From Pasteurellaceae bacterium RH1A (GTDB taxonomy: Bacteria; Pseudomonadota; Gammaproteobacteria; Enterobacterales; Pasteurellaceae): a DNA stretch of 64,000 bases. Numbering within the stretch: the stretch's first letter is position 1; each line of letters begins with the position of its first letter. The notes under the pieces were generated by a model. The model saw only the letters and a list, made by a program, of their open reading frames with translations. It was not told the DNA's origin and did no database searches. The position numbers were made by a program, and so were the translations under genes. Where the stretch lies: the NCBI GenBank assembly GCA_012221805.1, contig CP015195.1:1163771-1227770 (forward strand), given 5' to 3'. This document shows, piece after piece, positions 8,832 through 18,509 of the stretch.

Positions 8832-10046
8832 ATGAATAATAACTCCTTATCTTCAAAAATCCTGGGCGGTAACCTGGTGTTACGTATCGCCATTGGTTTG
8901 GTGCTGGGTATCCTTCTGGCTCTCATCAGCGCCGAATGGGCAACAAAAGTTGGCGTGCTAGGCCAATTTTTCGTTAAATCCCTGCGAGCCATCGCCCCAA
9001 TCTTGGTTTTCGTACTGGTTATGTCTTCTATCGCCAATAAAGAAATTGGTTCAGACAGCCGTTTAAAACCGATTTTGGTACTCTATCTCTTGGGGACTTT
9101 TATCGCGGCCTTAACCGCGGTTGCCCTGAGCTTCATCTTCCCAACTACGCTTGAATTGGTGACCAGCCCTGATAACCTCAGCCCACCACAAGGGGTAGGC
9201 GAAGTGTTGAAAACCGTGATTTTTAACGTGGTAGATAACCCACTAGGCGCCTTAACCAACGCCAATTTCATCGGCATTCTTGCTTGGGCCATCGGCTTGG
9301 GTATCGCCCTACGCCATGCTGCACCAAGCACTAAAATCTTCCTAAATGATATGTCTAATGCCGTTTCCTTTGTGGTGAAAGTAGTGATTGCCTTCGCTCC
9401 TATTGGTATCTTCGGCTTAGTGGCCGAAACCACTGCCACCAACGGCTTAGATGCCTTTGTGGGCTATGGCCGCCTCTTGTTCGTGCTTTTAGGTGCTATG
9501 GCGATTGTAGCCTTTGTGCTTAACCCAATCTTGGTTTTCTGGAAGATCCGCCGCAACCCATACCCACTCACCCTAACCTGCTTGCGTGAAAGTGGCCTAA
9601 CCGCCTTCTTCACCCGCAGTTCAGCGGCCAACATTCCTGTGAACATGGGCCTGTGCAAACGCCTAGGCTTAAAAGAAGAAATCTATTCAGTTTCTATCCC
9701 ATTGGGGGCCAATATCAACATGGCGGGTGCTGCTATTACCATCACCGTGCTAACCCTAGCTGCCGTTTACACCCAAGGCATTCAAGTGGACTTCGCCACC
9801 GCCCTTCTCTTAAGTGTGGTTGCAGCCGTTTGTGCCTGTGGTGCATCTGGCGTGGCGGGCGGATCGCTGCTCTTAATCCCATTGGCCTGTAGCTTGTTTG
9901 ATATTCCAAACGACATCGCGGCCCAGGTGATCGGGGTAGGCTTTATCATCGGTGTGATTCAAGATTCAGCCGAAACTGCTCTAAACTCCTCAACTGACGT
10001 GCTCTTTACCGCAGCGGTCAGCATGGCAGAAGATAACAAAGCCTAA
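8832..10046 (+). CDS. sstT: Sodium/serine-threonine symporter SstT
   Basis: Secondary transporter of the DAACS family (404 residues, about eight membrane segments plus re-entrant loops) that imports serine and threonine with Na+. Typical landmarks are [19 protein letters not shown] near residues 48-66, the serine-rich [13 protein letters not shown] and the substrate-site region [13 protein letters not shown]. It is a single-gene unit with a long AT-rich leader (8579-8831) and a REP-like repeat and terminator downstream. In enterobacteria sstT is a GcvB target. No strong complement to the GcvB seed was seen in this leader. Confidence 0.94.
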   Translation: MNNNSLSSKILGGNLVLRIAIGLVLGILLALISAEWATKVGVLGQFFVKSLRAIAPILVFVLVMSSIANKEIGSDSRLKPILVLYLLGTFIAALTAVALSFIFPTTLELVTSPDNLSPPQGVGEVLKTVIFNVVDNPLGALTNANFIGILAWAIGLGIALRHAAPSTKIFLNDMSNAVSFVVKVVIAFAPIGIFGLVAETTATNGLDAFVGYGRLLFVLLGAMAIVAFVLNPILVFWKIRRNPYPLTLTCLRESGLTAFFTRSSAANIPVNMGLCKRLGLKEEIYSVSIPLGANINMAGAAITITVLTLAAVYTQGIQVDFATALLLSVVAAVCACGASGVAGGSLLLIPLACSLFDIPNDIAAQVIGVGFIIGVIQDSAETALNSSTDVLFTAAVSMAEDNKA

Positions 10047-10060
10047 AAAGCTCTAAGATA

Positions 10061-10125
10061 GCGCCAGCGCCTTCGCTGGTGCTGAAAGGCCTTGATAGAT
10101 AAGGCACCAGCCTGGAGGCTGGCGC
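10061..10125. repeat. Pair of REP-like palindromes
   Basis: Two imperfect palindromes (10061-10082 and 10104-10125) with arms of the type GCGCCAGC/GCTGGTGC, arranged head to head. They form an intergenic dispersed repeat between sstT and malP. Confidence 0.65.
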
Positions 10126-10154
10126 CATCAAGGGCCATCAAGGCTTAAGATTTC

Positions 10155-10182
10155 AAATCCACCCCCAGGGGTGGATTTTTTC
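10155..10182 (+). terminator. Rho-independent terminator after sstT
   Basis: AAATCCACCC and GGGTGGATTT with a 4-base loop and a following T-run. Confidence 0.9.
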
Positions 10183-10320
10183 TTTAGGGCGGCTGAAAAA
10201 ACTTGCTATAAGCTCCTCCTCAGTCTTCCCCTTTTTCCTCCCCAAGGGAATGATTTTTTTCTCTTACAAACAAGCCATAATCCTGCCCAATCGTATTTTT
10301 ATTATTGTTATGGAGCATTT

Positions 10321-12720
10321 ATGTCTTTCTCCCAAACCTTTCAAACCCACTTTCATCAGCAGCTCAAGGCCTATTGTGGCGAGCGCCACCTTCAGCCTGA
10401 AAACCTGACAGCCAACCAATGGTACCAATTTATTGCCCAGGTCAGCCAAGGGGCGATTTTGCAAGATTTCCCAAAATCTGACCCGCTTGCAGGCGGCCGC
10501 CATGTTAATTACCTTTCTATGGAATTCTTAGTCGGCCGTCTTTTAGGCAATAACCTCTTAAGCCTGGAAGTTTATGATTTTGTGAAGGCAGAGCTGGCCA
10601 AATACGGCCAATCCTTGGTGGATGTGCTGGAGCAAGAAACCGACCCAGCCCTGGGCAATGGCGGTTTGGGCCGTTTGGCCGCCTGTTATTTGGACTCCAT
10701 GGCCAGCCTCAAACAGCCTGCCACAGGCTACGGCCTGCACTACCAATACGGCCTCTTTAAGCAGGCCTTTGGTCAGGCGGGCGAGCAGCAAGAAACTGGC
10801 GACAGCTGGGGACGGGACTTCTTCCCCCAACAGGCTCACCGTGCCGACTTCCGCCAAACAGTGGGCTTTGGCGGCCAGGTTGAGCAGCTTGAGGGCGATG
10901 CTTACCGCTGGCAGCCTGAATGGACTGTTTTAGGCGAGGCCTTTGATCTGCCTGTAGTTGGCTACAAGGGCATTCAGCAGCCCCTGCGTCTCTGGCAGGG
11001 CTATAGCGAAACCGCCTTTGACTTGGCTCGTTTCAGTGATGGCCAATATTTGGCTTCTGAAGCCTCGGTTATTGATGCCACCAAGCTCACCAAGGTGCTT
11101 TACCCTAACGACAACCACCAAGAGGGCAAGGAACTGCGCCTGATGCAGCAGTATTTCCATGTAGCCTGTTCGGTGGCCGATATTCTCAAACGCCACTTGG
11201 CCCTGGGCAGAAGCCTGGCAGACCTGCCTAAGTTTGAGGTTATCCAGCTTAACGATACCCACCCAACCCTAGCCATTCCAGAGCTCATGCGGGTTCTGTT
11301 AGACCAGCATGGCCTAAGCTGGGATCAGGCCTGGGCCATTTGTTCCCAAACCTTTGCCTACACCAACCACACCCTCCTTCCTGAAGCCCTGGAGCAATGG
11401 GATCAAGGTTTGGTGGCCAAGCTCCTGCCTCGTCACCTGCTCATCATTGAGCGGATTAACCACCAGCTTTATGAGCAGGTCAGCGCCCATTTTGGCCCAG
11501 ACCAGCTAGACAGCATTTGGGATCAGGTAGCTGTCCTAAAAGATCACCGCCTGCGTATGGCCAACTTATGTGTGGTCGGTTCTTTTGCGGTGAATGGCGT
11601 GGCTCAAATCCATTCGGATTTAGTGGTTAGTGATCTCTTCCCAGCCTACAACCAGCTCTTCCCAAATCGTTTCCATAACGTGACCAATGGCGTGACCCCT
11701 CGCCGCTGGATTCGCCAGGCCAACCCAGCCTTGAGCGCCTTATTGGATAAGCATATCCAGGGCGACTGGACCAAGGATCTAAGCTTGCTCAAGCAAATCG
11801 AGCCGCTTGCAAAAAATCCTGAATTTCAAACCGCTTACCAGGCCATCAAGGCTCAAAATAAGCAGGCCTTGGCGACAGAAATTGAGCAAACCCTGGGGCT
11901 TAAGGTCAATCCTCATGCCATTTTTGATGTGCAGATCAAGCGCTTCCACGAATACAAGCGCCAGCACCTCAACCTGCTCAATATTATTGCGACCTACCAG
12001 GCCATCAAGGCCAATCCTGATCAAGCCGTAACGCCACGCCTCTTTATCTTTGCTGGCAAGGCGGCGCCTGGCTATTTTATGGCCAAGCAGATTATTCAGG
12101 CCATCAACAAGGTGGCCCAAGTTATTAACCAAGACCCTGATATGCAGGGCAAGTTGCAGGTGGCCTTCCTGCCTAACTATAGCGTGAGTTTGGCGGAGAA
12201 AATCATTCCTGCGGCGGATGTGTCTGAGCAGATTTCCCTGGCGGGCAAGGAAGCTTCTGGCACGGGCAATATGAAGTTGGCCTTAAACGGCGCCATTACT
12301 CTGGGTACGCTGGACGGCGCCAATGTGGAAATTGCTGAATACGCTGGCCAAGAAAATGTGGTGATTTTCGGCCATACGGTTGAAAGTGTGCGGGAATTGC
12401 GTGAAAAAGGCTATGTGCCACGGGATTATTATGAGCAAGATTCCACTCTAAAAGCAGCCATTGATGCCCTGGCTGACGGCACCTTCAGCGAGGGTAATCT
12501 AGACCTGTTTGCGCCTTTAGTCGATAATCTCCTCAACCACGACTATTTCTGCGTGTTGGCCGATTTCGCCAGCTACCGCCAGGCCCAAGAAAGGGTTGCA
12601 AGTTTCTACCAAAACCAAACCGCTTGGCTTGAAGCCACCATCCTCAACACGGCCCGTTTAGGTGTCTTTAGTTCAGACCGCTCTATTCAGGACTATCAGG
12701 CCAGAATTTGGCAGAGATAA
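10321..12720 (+). CDS. malP: Maltodextrin phosphorylase (alpha-glucan phosphorylase)
   Basis: GT35 phosphorylase that releases glucose-1-phosphate from alpha-1,4-glucans. The frame is open from 10171, but the start is placed at 10321 because TATGGAG lies 8 bp upstream and the protein then has 799 residues, close to E. coli MalP (797). It contains HVNYLSMEFLVGR, DPALGNGGLGRLAACYLDS and the PLP lysine K652 in EASGTGNMKLALNGA. By eye it is closer to MalP than to GlgP. No glg operon genes adjoin it, so a role in maltodextrin use is favoured, but glycogen breakdown is possible. Confidence 0.9.
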   Translation: MSFSQTFQTHFHQQLKAYCGERHLQPENLTANQWYQFIAQVSQGAILQDFPKSDPLAGGRHVNYLSMEFLVGRLLGNNLLSLEVYDFVKAELAKYGQSLVDVLEQETDPALGNGGLGRLAACYLDSMASLKQPATGYGLHYQYGLFKQAFGQAGEQQETGDSWGRDFFPQQAHRADFRQTVGFGGQVEQLEGDAYRWQPEWTVLGEAFDLPVVGYKGIQQPLRLWQGYSETAFDLARFSDGQYLASEASVIDATKLTKVLYPNDNHQEGKELRLMQQYFHVACSVADILKRHLALGRSLADLPKFEVIQLNDTHPTLAIPELMRVLLDQHGLSWDQAWAICSQTFAYTNHTLLPEALEQWDQGLVAKLLPRHLLIIERINHQLYEQVSAHFGPDQLDSIWDQVAVLKDHRLRMANLCVVGSFAVNGVAQIHSDLVVSDLFPAYNQLFPNRFHNVTNGVTPRRWIRQANPALSALLDKHIQGDWTKDLSLLKQIEPLAKNPEFQTAYQAIKAQNKQALATEIEQTLGLKVNPHAIFDVQIKRFHEYKRQHLNLLNIIATYQAIKANPDQAVTPRLFIFAGKAAPGYFMAKQIIQAINKVAQVINQDPDMQGKLQVAFLPNYSVSLAEKIIPAADVSEQISLAGKEASGTGNMKLALNGAITLGTLDGANVEIAEYAGQENVVIFGHTVESVRELREKGYVPRDYYEQDSTLKAAIDALADGTFSEGNLDLFAPLVDNLLNHDYFCVLADFASYRQAQERVASFYQNQTAWLEATILNTARLGVFSSDRSIQDYQARIWQR

Positions 12721-12724
12721 GAAG

Positions 12725-12754
12725 AAATAGCCCTCGATTGGGGGCTATTTTTTA
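12725..12754 (+). terminator. Rho-independent terminator after malP
   Basis: AAATAGCCC and GGGCTATTT followed by T residues. It lies between malP and the convergent glnE. Confidence 0.9.
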
Positions 12755-15629
12755 TCAATCCATCAACCTCCTCCACATCTGGCCAACAAACTCCCTTTCC
12801 TCCACAAACTCACAAGCCTCCACCACACTTGCTTGCTGCAAGAGATTTAAATGATGAATTCTGTTACGCAGCCCAGTGTAGCAAGCCTTGAGCTGCTCCC
12901 CCTCCTCTAAACTTAAAAGGTTACAGGCCACCGCCTCATCAAAAATCCGCACATTGTCCGACCAAACGGCCATCTGCGGGAAGCAGTGGGCATACTCTAA
13001 CACCAGGCATTGGGCCATAAATTCAATGTCGGTAATCCCGCCCTGATCGGTTTTGATGTTGAATTTGCTGGCATCGCTTTGGGCTAAATGCTGGTACATC
13101 TTCTCCCGCATTTTGCAAATTTCGGCCCGTAACTCACCGCTTGCACGAGGCAGGGCCAGGGTGGATTGGCGGATTTGTTCAAATTCGGCTTTCAATTTTT
13201 CTGAACCATAAACACAACGGCTTCTCACCAAGGCTTGGCTTTCCCAGGTCCAGGCTTCTTCTTTTGGTAACGGTCAAAGGCCTTGAAGGTGCTGACCAAA
13301 AGCCCAGCCTCGCCTGAGGGCCGTAGCCGCATATCCACCTCATAGAGCACGCCAGCACTGGTGTTGAGGTTGAAAATCCCGATGATTTTTTGGGCCAGTT
13401 TGAGGTAGAATTGGTGGCTGGAAATCGATCGCTTACCACCCACGGTTTCGCCATCTTCAGGGGCCTGGTGGAGGAAAACGAGGTCTAAATCAGAATTATA
13501 GCCCAGCTCGATCCCACCTAGCTTTCCATAGGCAATCACCACAAAATCTCGTTGGCCCTCACTCAGGTGATCAGGCCGGCCAAAGCGTTGGCTTACCTGC
13601 CGCCAGGCCAGATTAACCACCGCCCCAATAATGGCTTCGGCCAAAAAGGTTAAGTGATCGCTAATCTTCATCACAGGCAGGGTGCCTAGAATATCGGCCG
13701 AGGCGATATGCAGGATCTGGCTCTGCTTGAATTGGCGGAGGGCATCGATCTGGCCCTCTTCATCATCTTCGGGATACGCAAGAGGTAATCTTGCAGGGCC
13801 TGTGGGTAGCCGTCCAGGGGTAGGACGGTGGCAATATTGGTTTGTTGGATCAACTCGTCCAAGAGCATTGGATGGCGGGCAATCTGCTCAGCAATCATAA
13901 TGGACTGGCTGCAAAGGTGGAGCAAGCGGGGCAAAATCTGGTTGTTTTCTGCAAGCAACTCCAGATAGGTGGTGCGGGTGGTGATCTGGTCGATAATCTT
14001 GAGCAACCTTGGCAAGAGGGGCAGATAGTCCGCCCGCTGGCAGATTTCATCTAAGAGCTTGGGCATTAATTGACGCAAAATGGCCCGGCCCCGAGTGCCA
14101 ATAGGCCGTTTGACCCAATCCTGGAAAGTGCCGTGAAGATGCTGGTAAATGCCCTCATAATCCTCGATCTTGACAAGATAATCACTCAAAACAGGGTTTA
14201 AGTCCTCAAGGCTAATCTGGTAATTGAGAATATCCCGCCACTGGGCCAGCTTGCCTGAAAGCTCCGCCTCATCTTCCTCATCTTCTTCCCCAATAAGCTG
14301 GGTAAAAATAGCCCGCACCTTATTTTGATGTTGGCCTAAAACCTCCAAAAAACTGGCCCAATCCTCAATAGGATAGTGGACTAGCTCATCGCCTTGTAAG
14401 AAGGATTGGCAGGCAAAGACCAACCGTTTACGGTCAGTTTCATCAGTTGGCAGGGTTTGGGTTTGCTGGTCTTTCATGGCCTGTAGCACATTTTCCACCT
14501 GGCGTAAAAAGAGGTAGGCAGAACGTAATTCTTCAACCTGTTGAACGGTCAGCAAATTCAGCCTGGCCAGTTGCGGTAGCACCTTGAGCAGGCTCCGCTC
14601 CCGCAGGGATTTATCCCGCCCGCCCCGGATAAGCTGGAAGGTCTGGACAATAAATTCCACCTCCCGAATGCCGCCTGCTCCCAGCTTGATGTTATCGCTT
14701 AGGTTGCGGCGTAGCACCTCACGGCTAATCTTGTGCTTCATCTCCCGCAGGGACTGAATGGCACTGAAATCCAAATAACGGCGGTAAACAAAGGGCCGCA
14801 AGAGCTGGCTCAAGTAGCGGTGGTTAGGATTAGCTGGGTCTTCGCCCAAAATTTTAGCCTTGATCATGGCATAACGCTCCCAGTCCCGACCCTGTTCCTG
14901 GTAGTAGTCCTCCATGGCCGCAAAACTTAACACCAAGGCCCCGCTGTCGCCAAAGGGTCGAAGCCGCATATCGGTGCGGTAGACAAAACCGTCCAAGGTG
15001 ATTTGATCCAAGGCCTGAATGAGCTTTTGGCCCAGCCTTGTAAAAAATTTGCTGTTTTCCACTGCTTTCCTTGCCCCCACGGTTTCGCCCTGATCGGGGT
15101 AGGTAAAAATTAGATCTATATCTGAGGAAAAATTCAGCTCCCGCCCGCCCAGCTTACCCATACCCAAAATCAAAAGCTCCTGCACCTCCCCCTCTTCATT
15201 CATGGGTGTGCCGTAACGCTGGCAGCATTCCTTAAAGAGCCAGTCCCTAGCCCCTAAAATCAGGGCTTCAGCCAAGTCAGATAAACGCTCAAACACCGCT
15301 TGGGTAGAGGCCCGTTTGTTGGATTGCAGGTAGCTTAACTTGGCCAGTTCTCTATTGCGAAAATGGCGGAGCAGGCGGTGTAAATCCTCTTCGCTTTGGG
15401 CTTGTTCTAGCAGGTTTGTTAAACGTTTAGGGTAATTATCACACTCTGCCAAGGTTGGCGGATTGGTTAGCCAACTTTCCAGCAGATCTTTATCTTTTTT
15501 CAGCCAATCGGCCACGAAATCAGACATGGCGAGGGCAGTGACAAGCGGGGCAAAATGGGCAGAATCTTGCAAATTGAGCTTGTGGTGGCTAATAAGATTA
15601 TGAAGGTTATGAGGGGAGAAGGAGAACAT
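12755..15629 (-). pseudogene. glnE: Glutamine synthetase adenylyltransferase GlnE, two frameshifts
   Basis: Bifunctional enzyme that adenylylates and deadenylylates glutamine synthetase. The reading frame is recognisable over its full length (about 958 residues if repaired). The N-terminal deadenylylase domain has LNFSSDIDLIF and the C-terminal adenylylase domain has [11 protein letters not shown]. The frame breaks twice. Near 13771-13773, after LLRIP, one C is missing from a C-run. Near 13262-13265, after DRYQK, one A is missing from an A-run. In both cases adding a single base restores a family-like sequence ([32 protein letters not shown]). The rest is well conserved, so this is either a very recent pseudogene or a homopolymer sequencing error. 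Pieces: 13686-15629, 13225-13674, 12755-13231. Confidence 0.9.
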
Positions 15630-15654
15630 AATTTTTTCTCTGGGTTAAAAAGAG

Positions 15655-15676
15655 AAAGGACATATCAATGTCCTTT
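15655..15676. terminator. Hairpin between glnE and the toxin-antitoxin pair
   Basis: AAAGGACAT and ATGTCCTTT with a 4-base loop. On the minus strand a pyrimidine/T-rich stretch follows, so it probably ends the antitoxin transcript. Confidence 0.7.
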
Positions 15677-15685
15677 ATATATAGA

Positions 15686-16000
15686 TTAAATAATTGCTTC
15701 AATGCCCTTATGTTGCACAAGAGAAAGCAGTTTTAATGCGGTATTACTAGGTTTTTTAACCCCTCTTTCCCATTCTGAAACAAGGTTACTACTTACATTT
15801 AAATAACGAGCGAAAACGGATTGGGAAAAATTTTCTCGTTCACGCAGCTGACGAATTTCACTTGGTTCAAGGGATTTAACAGGGGTTAAACAGGCTTGAT
15901 CAAATTGTTGCATGGTTACCTTATCGACTAAACCAATATCGTGTAGATCACTCATTAGCTCGTGAATAGCTGCATTTGCAGGGCTTTTATATTTACTCAT
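15686..16000 (-). CDS. Helix-turn-helix antitoxin (HigA/NadS-like)
   Basis: Predicted DNA-binding antitoxin of 104 residues. A Cro/CI-type helix-turn-helix (about residues 48-100, IRQLRERENFSQSVFARYLN then SSNLVSEWERG) sits in the C-terminal half. The ATG at 16000 is chosen over an upstream TTG because GAGGTATCTA precedes it. It overlaps the toxin stop codon in ATGAGTAA, so the genes are translationally coupled. The toxin-first order is that of higBA systems. It should repress the shared promoter at 16394-16422. Confidence 0.85.
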   Translation of the reverse strand: MSKYKSPANAAIHELMSDLHDIGLVDKVTMQQFDQACLTPVKSLEPSEIRQLRERENFSQSVFARYLNVSSNLVSEWERGVKKPSNTALKLLSLVQHKGIEAII

Positions 16001-16364
16001 TAGATACCTCAATAAAAATATTGCTCTTTATTGCTTGTTGAATTTGTTCTTCACTAAAAGAAAGAATATGGTTAGCAGCAGCTTTGAAATTTACCTCTTC
16101 TTCCACGGTAATATTAGTGCGATCATTTTTATCAAATCCATACAAAAATAAGCTAAATTGACTGCATTTATATACAATGATTGAACGATAACCTTTTGAT
16201 TTTCCTCGATTATGCTTAGGTAAACGCTGTTTTATAACGCCAGAACCAAGATCAGCATCAATCAAGCCATTTTCAATATCGTGTATGGTCTTGCGTAAAG
16301 TCTTATCAGAAATATGTTCTTTACGAGCAAATTTATCAAAATGTTTGGATTTAAAAATTCTCAT
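15993..16364 (-). CDS. RelE/HigB-family toxin
   Basis: Predicted mRNA interferase of 123 residues, acting on ribosome-bound mRNA. The sequence KSKGYRSIIVYKCSQFSLFLYGFDKNDRTNI matches the RelE-superfamily core found in HigB-like toxins paired with HTH antitoxins (Pfam PF06296 type). It is the first gene of a two-gene operon, overlaps the antitoxin by 8 bp and follows a strong self-regulated promoter. The pair lies between glnE and a regulator gene, a typical position for a small mobile stability module. Which catalytic residues are retained cannot be judged by eye. Confidence 0.85.
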   Translation of the reverse strand: MRIFKSKHFDKFARKEHISDKTLRKTIHDIENGLIDADLGSGVIKQRLPKHNRGKSKGYRSIIVYKCSQFSLFLYGFDKNDRTNITVEEEVNFKAAANHILSFSEEQIQQAIKSNIFIEVSNE

Positions 16365-16373
16365 TAGAATATG

Positions 16374-16422
16374 TTGCTATCATCTTTAGTTTGATAGTAA
16401 TCCCTGCTGTTATTGATGTCAA
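16374..16422 (-). promoter_or_regulatory. Toxin-antitoxin promoter and operator
   Basis: On the minus strand a consensus -35 TTGACA (16422-16417) and a -10 TACTAT (16399-16394) are spaced by 17 bp. An inverted repeat (TTGCTATCA at 16374-16382 and TGATAGTAA at 16392-16400, one mismatch) covers the -10 and the start site. This is where an autoregulating antitoxin complex would bind. Confidence 0.8.
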
Positions 16423-16428
16423 ATCTTT

Positions 16429-16812
16429 TTATCGCTCCTTCAACAAAGCAATAATCTCCTTCAAAGCAGCAATCTCATCTTCCTTTTGTTGCACCGTCTG
16501 CTGCGAATGGGCCAGCATTAATTTTAACTTCTCAATTTCAAGGGTTAGATTATCACTGTTGCCGTAGTAGTTGGCGGAATGATCGCCATTTTCATTGATA
16601 AGGACCACGCCACTTTTGCCACTGTCGATCAGCTCCAAAATATCAATATTAAAAATATTGGTGATTTGTTCTAATTTATGCAAATTTAATTTGGTTTCGC
16701 CCCGCTCGATCTTGGCATAGCCATTGGTGGACATATTCATTTTAGCTGCCATTTCCTCTTGCGACCACTGGTTGGCCTCCCGGATAGTCCTGATTTTTTC
16801 ATTTGTTGCCAT
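16429..16812 (-). CDS. Cro/CI-type transcriptional regulator
   Basis: DNA-binding protein of 127 residues: an N-terminal helix-turn-helix (residues 5-60, NQWSQEEMAAKMNMSTNGYAKIERGET) and a C-terminal acidic coiled-coil tail (about residues 85-127) that may mediate oligomerisation. Start supported by AGAGGAATCT. It is transcribed divergently from the lipoprotein gene and the 146-bp space between them contains a CACAATTTGTG palindrome (16838-16848), so it may control that gene. It lies outside the prophage, whose own repressor is of a different (Mu) type. Confidence 0.8.
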   Translation of the reverse strand: MATNEKIRTIREANQWSQEEMAAKMNMSTNGYAKIERGETKLNLHKLEQITNIFNIDILELIDSGKSGVVLINENGDHSANYYGNSDNLTLEIEKLKLMLAHSQQTVQQKEDEIAALKEIIALLKER

Positions 16813-17832
16813 AGATTCCTCTTTCCTTTTTTAGCCCCACAATTTGTGTAGGTAAGCCACACTTTTTGTTGTTAGCGGAGCTGATTTTTTGCCTCTAATA
16901 TAGCTGATATTTTACACATATTTTCATTTAATTACACTTCTTAAATTAAGGACATTTTATGCGTAGCACGGTTAAAACAACAGCTCTTATGATTTTGGCT
17001 TCTCTTGGTCTGGCAGCTTGTGGCAGCAGTGGCAGCGGTTCCTCCTCATCTGCTCCGGCTAATAATGATCAAATCCAACAGCTTGAAGCTTTGAAAAAAC
17101 AGGTAGAATCCGAACAACAAGCGGCGAAAAAAGCCCAAGAAGCTGCAAATCAGGCCAATGGCAAGGCTCAAACTGCTGAAGAGGCTAAAAAAGCTGCTGA
17201 AGCCGAACTGGCCAAGGCCAAACAAGCCCTTGAAGCGGCCCAAAAACAAAATGCAGATGCACTGGCCAAATTAAATGCTCAATTAGCCACAACAACCAAG
17301 GCCAAGGAAACAGCAGAAAGCAACCTTACCAAGGCCAATCAAGCCCTAAGCCAAGCCCAAGCCAATGCCAGCAAGGCACAAACAGATTTAGCTGCTGCTC
17401 AACAAGCTGTTGCCAATGCCAATAAAAAACTTCAAGAAGAAGTAGCGAAAACAACGGCGGAAACGACGGCAAAGCAACAGGCTCAAGCTGATTTAATCAA
17501 AGCACAAAATGAGTTAAACACAGCTCAAGACAATTTAACCAAAGCAAATGCCGGCTTAACTCAAGCACAAGCAGATAAAACCGCAGCAGAAAAAGCAAAA
17601 GATGAAGCCAATACTAAATTAGCTGAAGAAACAGCAGCTAAACAAAAAGCAGAAGATGCATTAAAACAAACCCATACTGCCCTTCAATATTGGGATAAGC
17701 AATGGCGCTATTTAGATGGTTCTTCATTCGGCAATATTACTAATCGTTATTCTATAGGGCGTTCAGCCGTTCGCATGGATTTATCAACAGCCCCGATTTC
17801 AGATGATGTTGTTATCCAATCTGTTGAAAAGG

Positions 17833-17837
17833 ATGGG
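17833..17837. repeat. Target-site duplication, left copy
   Basis: ATGGG directly precedes the left prophage end TGTA. The same five bases follow the right end at 53043-53047. Mu-type transposition duplicates 5 bp. Confidence 0.95.
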
Positions 17838-18030
17838 TGTATAACCCCACTAAAACCACGAAAGAAAAAGAAAGATAGGAATTTGGCGGAATTTTGCGGG
17901 AGTAGGTGGGCGGAACCGTTGAAAACAGGGGCTTCTAGGGGAAGCCCTTTTGTTTTATAGAGAGAAAAGAAAAAATAATGAATTGCGAAAAATTGGCGGA
18001 AAATGCCCGCTTGCACCGTTAAAACAACGA
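17838..18030. promoter_or_regulatory. Left prophage end with putative MuA-binding sites
   Basis: Starts TGTATAACCCC. Several related motifs follow: TTTGGCGGAATTTTGCGGG (from 17883) and AATTGCGAAAAATTGGCGG (from 17982). They resemble TTCGCAGTTTT repeats at the right end in reverse, as expected for transposase binding sites in attL. Individual sites are not proven. Confidence 0.6.
17929..17956 (+). terminator. Terminator inside the left prophage end
   Basis: GGGCTTC and GAAGCCC with a 5-base loop followed by TTTTGTTTT. It would stop transcripts of the interrupted lipoprotein gene from entering the prophage, protecting lysogeny. Confidence 0.8.
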
Positions 18031-18047
18031 AAACCGCTCCAGCGGTT
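18030..18047 (-). terminator. Terminator of the repressor gene
   Basis: On the minus strand, AAACCGCT and AGCGGTTT with a 2-base loop precede TTCGTTGTTTT, just past the repressor stop codon. Confidence 0.65.
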
Positions 18048-18056
18048 TAAGGGCGT

Positions 18057-18509
18057 TTAAGCCACGTTTAAATGATCCTCAGCCAAGAGTTCCTTCTCTT
18101 TTTGCTCTTGTATACTGGCCATGGTCTCAGCTGTGGTTAGAATGGCCACCTTTCCCTCCTCACTGGCCTTACGGAAACATCTCACCAAATGCCGCTCAAT
18201 ATTATTTAAGCCATCACTGGCCGGCTGGCTTAAGGCCTCATTAAGCACAGCTAGGGCCTCCTGGGGCGTAATATGGGCCTTTCCAGGCGGATGGGCTGGC
18301 TCTGGCTCTTTCAGTCCCTGCTTAAAGCCCAAGGCTCTCTGTACGCCTTCTGGCATATCTCCCACATAATATTCAAACACATTGCCTTTTTGGCCTATCA
18401 CACGCCTTCTTTGCCAGTTTTCCTTTTTGGCTCTTTGAGCAATTCCCTGTGGAGTACCTGCCAACTCTGGCATTCCTATCAAATCTTTTATCAAGACCCA
18501 CTCTTTCAT
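18057..18509 (-). CDS. Mu-type phage repressor (c-like)
   Basis: Predicted lysogeny repressor of 150 residues. The N-terminal domain (residues 3-60, WVLIKDLIGMPELAGTPQGI then AKKENWQRRR) is the same Mu DNA-binding fold as the N-terminus of the MuA protein encoded at 18961. This is the normal relationship, since Mu repressor and transposase compete for the same operators. The C-terminal part is probably for oligomerisation and degradation control. It is transcribed leftwards from the operator region and begins after AAGGAGTTTTAA. Confidence 0.85.
   Translation of the reverse strand: MKEWVLIKDLIGMPELAGTPQGIAQRAKKENWQRRRVIGQKGNVFEYYVGDMPEGVQRALGFKQGLKEPEPAHPPGKAHITPQEALAVLNEALSQPASDGLNNIERHLVRCFRKASEEGKVAILTTAETMASIQEQKEKELLAEDHLNVA

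Larger units (their letters stand above)
16959..17960 (+). pseudogene. Surface lipoprotein gene, 5' part, interrupted by prophage
   Basis: The first 293 codons (to 17837) belong to a host lipoprotein. They encode a signal peptide with lipobox LAAC (C21), a Gly/Ser linker, then a long Ala/Lys/Gln/Glu-rich coiled coil (about residues 35-240) with heptad-like repeats. The beginning of a folded domain (ALQYWDKQWRYLDGSSFG onward) follows. From 17838 the frame runs 40 codons into prophage DNA before stopping, giving an artificial basic tail. The 3' part lies at 53048-53575. Removing the prophage and one ATGGG copy restores a single 468-residue frame whose C-terminal barrel resembles Slam-exported lipoproteins. 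Start supported by AAGGACATTTT. Confidence 0.9.

Noticed and set aside
10171-10320. Upstream extension of malP by 50 codons
   Set aside because: It begins in the sstT terminator and lacks a ribosome site; the ATG at 10321 has one and gives the family length.
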